Position numbers and translations under genes: made by a program. From Nocardia aurantia (GTDB lineage: Bacteria; Actinomycetota; Actinomycetes; Mycobacteriales; Mycobacteriaceae), in NCBI RefSeq assembly GCF_009604425.1, contig NZ_WEGI01000012.1, positions 62,001 through 126,000 of the forward strand: a DNA stretch of 64,000 bases. Direction: 5' to 3'. The notes under the pieces were generated by a model. The model made no database searches, was not told the DNA's origin, and saw only the letters and a list, made by a program, of their open reading frames with translations. This document shows, one piece after another, positions 61,056 to 64,000 of the stretch. Numbering within the stretch: position 1 is the first letter of the stretch; each line of letters starts with the position of its first letter.

Positions 61056-61955
61056 TCAGCCCTCCTCTCCGGCAGTCGGTGCGGGATTGCCGTGCGGGTG
61101 TGCCGTATCGGCATCGTCGGCGTCGGCAGTGTTCTCCGCCTCGGCCGAGCCGGCCGGCGCGGCGGGGCCTTCTCGGTCGGCCGAGGCCGGCGTCCCGAGG
61201 TACGCCTCGATCACCCGTTCGTCGGCCTGCACCTGTTCGGCATTGCCCTGCAACAACTTCCGGCCGTTGATGAGGACCACCACGCAGTCGCAGAGCCCGA
61301 AGACGAAGCGCATGTCGTGCTCGATCACCAGGACCGAGACGCCGCGATCCCGGATGGCCAGCACCAGGTCTCGCATCTGCCGCGTCTCGGCCGGATTCAT
61401 CCCGGCGGTCGGCTCGTCCAGCAGCAGGACCGACGGGTCCGAGGCCAGTGCGCGGGCGACCTCCAGCCGGCGTTGATCCCCGTAGGGCAGGCTGCGAGCC
61501 GGTGATTCGGCGTGCTGGTGGATGCCCGCGAAATCCAGTAGTTCGCGAGCCAGTGTGCGCGTGGCCTTTTCGGTGTGCCGGTACCGCGGTCCGTACCCGA
61601 TCGCCGAGAACAGCCCTTGCCGAGTGCGAATGTGGTTGCCCACCATCACATTTTCGGTGACGGTCATGTTCGGGAACAGCCGGATGTTCTGGAAGGTGCG
61701 GGCCAGTCCGGCGCGGGCCGCGGCGTGCGGTCGCGGCGGCAGCGGTACGCCACCGACCAGGACCTGCCCGGAGCTCGGCCGGTACAGGCCGCTGAGACAG
61801 TTGAAGAAGGTGGTCTTCCCGGCGCCGTTCGGGCCGATCAGGCCCACGATCTCGCCAGGGCCGACGGTCAGGTCCACGTTCTCGACCGCGGTGAGCCCGC
61901 CGAACCGCATGGTCACCCCCCGCGCCTCCAGCACCGGAGCGGTCGCCGCCGTCAT
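61056..61955 (-). CDS. livG: ABC transporter ATPase LivG with extra acidic tail
   Basis: A 299-residue ATPase. Walker A GPNGAGKTT, signature SLPYGDQRRLEVARAL (the LivG form of LSGGQ), Walker B LLLDEPTAGMNP, and VLVIEHDM. The last 45 residues are an Ala/Asp/Glu-rich tail not needed for the fold. The ATG at 61955 overlaps the livM stop by four bases. Confidence 0.92.
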   Translation of the reverse strand: MTAATAPVLEARGVTMRFGGLTAVENVDLTVGPGEIVGLIGPNGAGKTTFFNCLSGLYRPSSGQVLVGGVPLPPRPHAAARAGLARTFQNIRLFPNMTVTENVMVGNHIRTRQGLFSAIGYGPRYRHTEKATRTLARELLDFAGIHQHAESPARSLPYGDQRRLEVARALASDPSVLLLDEPTAGMNPAETRQMRDLVLAIRDRGVSVLVIEHDMRFVFGLCDCVVVLINGRKLLQGNAEQVQADERVIEAYLGTPASADREGPAAPAGSAEAENTADADDADTAHPHGNPAPTAGEEG

Positions 61956-63835
61956 GCCATCACCTCCGTGTGCTTCCCGGGCGTGCCGGCCTGTCGCTCC
62001 TCCGCCGCGACGGCCTCACGGGCCTGTTCCTCCGCGATCTGGTCCTCGTGGAATTCCATGCTGCGCCGGCGATCCGGCACCAGGCCCTCTGGCCGGAACC
62101 GCATCATCAGGATCAGGGTGATCGCGAACAACAGCAGCTGTTTGTTCTCGAAGAACTGCAATTTCTCCGGCACCAGATACAGCACGGCGGCGCCGAGCAG
62201 CGGGCCGCTGATCGTGCCCATGCCGCCGAGCACGACGGCGGCCAGCAAGAACGCCGAATTCGGCGGTGCGGTCCCGGCGAACTGGTACTGATCCGGCGTG
62301 GCCGTGGTCGTCACGTGCGCCTGAATCGTGCCCGCGAGCCCGGCGAGGCTCGCGCCGAGCCCGAACGCCAGCAGTTTGAGCCGGAAACCGTTGATGCCCA
62401 TGGCCGCCGCGGCCATCTCGTCCTCGCGGATGGCCACCCAGGCCCGGCCGATCCGGGAGTTGCGCACGTGCGCGTAGATCAGCGCGACCACGGCGATCAG
62501 CGCCACCAGCAGCAGGTAGTAGTTGCCGAACCGAGTGAGCGTGATGCCGAGAACATGATGCGATTTCCCGAAGTCCCAGCCGAACAGGTCCAGATCCGGG
62601 ATCGCCGGAATTCCGTTGGGACCGTTGGTGAGATCCGGCCCGGAGACGCCGTTGAGGTTGTTCACGGTGATCCGGAAGATCTCGCCGAAGCCGAGCGTGA
62701 CGATCGCCAGGTAGTCGCCGCGCAGCCGCAGCGTCGGCGCGCCGATCAGGACGCCGAAGATCACCGCGACCACCGTGCCGAGCAGCGCCGCACCCCAGAA
62801 CGGCAGTGTGACGTGCGCGAACCGGGAGAACGCCGACCCGGACACCAGTGCCGCGGTGTAGGCGCCGACGCCGAGGAACGCGACGTATCCCAGATCCAGT
62901 AACCCGGTGAGCCCGACGACGATGTTGAGACCCAGTGCGGCGGTACCGAAGACGAGGATATTGTCCGCCGTCGTGGTGTAGGTGTCGTCGTTCTGGAGGA
63001 CCACGAAGACCACCGCGGCCACCACGGTCGCCAGGCCGGTCGCCCTCCGATGCCTGGCAGTCAGCGCGCTGAACCGCTCGGTCAGCCCGGCCCGGACCAG
63101 TGCCCACCCGGCGAACCCGACAGCGAGCGCGTACGCGAGGAACGCCTCGGTGCTGTCGGTGTCGAGCCCGTAGTCGAACAACACCATGGCGACCAGAACC
63201 ACGCCGAAGACGGTTGCCAACTCGATGATCACCGTCCGGCGCCACGGCAGGGCCGATATCTGTCGTACCGGTCCGGCTTCCGTCTCTTGCCGCGATTCTG
63301 CTGCCGCCGGTCGCCCAAGCGCGGCCTCCGCTCGTTGCCGTGGCGCGGCCGATGTCCGCGATCGCGCCGTGTCCGAGTTCGGTTGTCGTGCTGCGGTTGT
63401 GGTTCGCTGCTCGGTCGGTAGCCCGAATGCGCCTGCCACGGTGAGGAGTGTGCCGATTCCCGCGACGGCGGCACCCGGCTCCCAGTTGGCCAGTCCGCCC
63501 AGTTCGACGGCGATGGCCAGGAGTGTGTACCAGGTCGACGCGGCCAGCGCGAGGGTGAGCGCGCGTAGCGGCCGCTCGAAACCGCGTGGCGCCAGCGCTC
63601 GGAGCACCGGCACTCCGATCGCGCCCAGTGCGAAGATCAGTACCACCAGCGCCGCCGCGAGGGTGATCAACTGGTTGCCACCGGGATATCCGGTCACGGT
63701 GAGGTTGCCGGGGAAGCGGCGGGTCCAGGTCCAGGCGGTGAAGGTGGAGCCGAGCGCCACGCCTGCGCCACCGAATATCAGTCCGTAACCCAGCCGGGGT
63801 GGTAACCCGAAGCGGGAGAACCTGATTCGCTTCAT
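61952..63835 (-). CDS. livM: ABC transporter permease LivM with long N-terminal extension
   Basis: A 627-residue permease, about twice the usual size. The C-terminal half (about 310-600) is a normal LivM: ILVFGTAALGLNIVVGLTGLLDLGYVAF, TLRLRGDYLAIVTLGFGE, and the EAA-like RVAIREDEMAAAAMGIN region. The N-terminal half adds about four TM helices, a charged Ala/Arg-rich linker (about 165-220) and further helices. The tail is charged. The start is ATG at 63835, overlapping the livH stop. Confidence 0.88.
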   Translation of the reverse strand: MKRIRFSRFGLPPRLGYGLIFGGAGVALGSTFTAWTWTRRFPGNLTVTGYPGGNQLITLAAALVVLIFALGAIGVPVLRALAPRGFERPLRALTLALAASTWYTLLAIAVELGGLANWEPGAAVAGIGTLLTVAGAFGLPTEQRTTTAARQPNSDTARSRTSAAPRQRAEAALGRPAAAESRQETEAGPVRQISALPWRRTVIIELATVFGVVLVAMVLFDYGLDTDSTEAFLAYALAVGFAGWALVRAGLTERFSALTARHRRATGLATVVAAVVFVVLQNDDTYTTTADNILVFGTAALGLNIVVGLTGLLDLGYVAFLGVGAYTAALVSGSAFSRFAHVTLPFWGAALLGTVVAVIFGVLIGAPTLRLRGDYLAIVTLGFGEIFRITVNNLNGVSGPDLTNGPNGIPAIPDLDLFGWDFGKSHHVLGITLTRFGNYYLLLVALIAVVALIYAHVRNSRIGRAWVAIREDEMAAAAMGINGFRLKLLAFGLGASLAGLAGTIQAHVTTTATPDQYQFAGTAPPNSAFLLAAVVLGGMGTISGPLLGAAVLYLVPEKLQFFENKQLLLFAITLILMMRFRPEGLVPDRRRSMEFHEDQIAEEQAREAVAAEERQAGTPGKHTEVMA

Positions 63836-64000
63836 GCGCGATCTCCCGCCGAGGTGCCGACGAGGCCCTGCGGCCGCACCAGCAGCACCACGATCAGGAC
63901 CACGAAGGCCCAGACGTCGCTCCACGCGCCGCCGCCGAACTGCGCCACCGCGTGGATGTGCCCGAGACCGCCGGCGGCCAGCGATTCGACCACGCCGAGC
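63832..64000 (-). CDS. livH: ABC transporter permease LivH, C-terminal end (cut by window edge)
   Basis: Only the last 55 or so residues are present: VVESLAAGGLGHI, a last TM helix (WAFVVLIVVLLVRPQGLVG) and a short tail. VRPQGLVG/LFG is the usual end of LivH permeases. The stop overlaps the livM ATG by four bases, so the order livH-livM-livG-livF is continuous. Confidence 0.85.
   Translation of the reverse strand, partial: LGVVESLAAGGLGHIHAVAQFGGGAWSDVWAFVVLIVVLLVRPQGLVGTSAGDRA

Overview
The window is high-GC actinobacterial DNA, most likely from Nocardia or a close mycolic-acid-bearing relative. Three things support this. There are tandem MspA-type porins of the NfpA/NfpB kind. Gene order matches Mycobacterium tuberculosis over several blocks: uvrD1 - M23 peptidase - sucCD - Rv0954-like - Rv0955-like - purN - purH; mprAB - pepD - moaB2 - mscL; and Ruc - 5-FTHF ligase - galU - glp - rimJ - glpR. 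There are also ESX-type, DUF3558 and conservon (roadblock) genes typical of the group. No tRNA, rRNA, CRISPR array, insertion sequence or phage gene was seen.

Layout. 1-9902: core block (helicase start, cell-wall peptidase, succinyl-CoA synthetase, two membrane proteins, last steps of purine synthesis). 9903-16829: an accessory island not in the M. tuberculosis order. It holds two related P-loop (AAA_28/NadR-kinase-like) proteins, a HAD phosphatase, a DHA2 exporter, a TetR regulator, an AvrD-like protein and a KAS III, and looks like a compact, possibly undescribed small-molecule system. 17097-19874: lipoprotein, lectin-LysM protein, zinc-independent S18, VOC protein. 19961-25101: a conservon (sensor kinase, roadblock, DUF742, GTPase) with an MHYT protein as fifth gene. 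25484-30028: MprAB stress system with PepD and MoaB. 30464-31885: porin pair. 32027-38996: MscL, SAF protein, Ruc, folate, GalU, Glp, RimJ and GlpR/SepX genes.

39095-49014: an apparently complete oxidative hexuronate pathway: mutarotase, lactonase, transporter, uronate dehydrogenase, galactarate/talarate dehydratase, keto-deoxyglucarate dehydratase and alpha-ketoglutarate semialdehyde dehydrogenase, under an IclR and a LysR regulator whose likely operators recur in two promoters. The end product, 2-oxoglutarate, feeds the TCA cycle. 49070-50263: a Fic protein with its own winged helix behind a 29-bp palindrome. 50407-53984: an ESX-type substrate/EspG pair, a monooxygenase-fold protein, and a helical protein with a DUF3558 lipoprotein. 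54119-56325: tiny membrane protein, carotenoid oxygenase, two related small secreted proteins. 56575-64000: two amidohydrolases, a CooC-like ATPase and a branched-chain amino-acid type ABC transporter (livF-livG-livM-livH, the last cut by the window edge).

Regulatory DNA is easy to read here. There are three perfect Crp-type TGTGA-N6-TCACA sites (or one base off) plus one weaker site, two exact MprA-type double repeats, and many long perfect hairpins at convergent gene ends.
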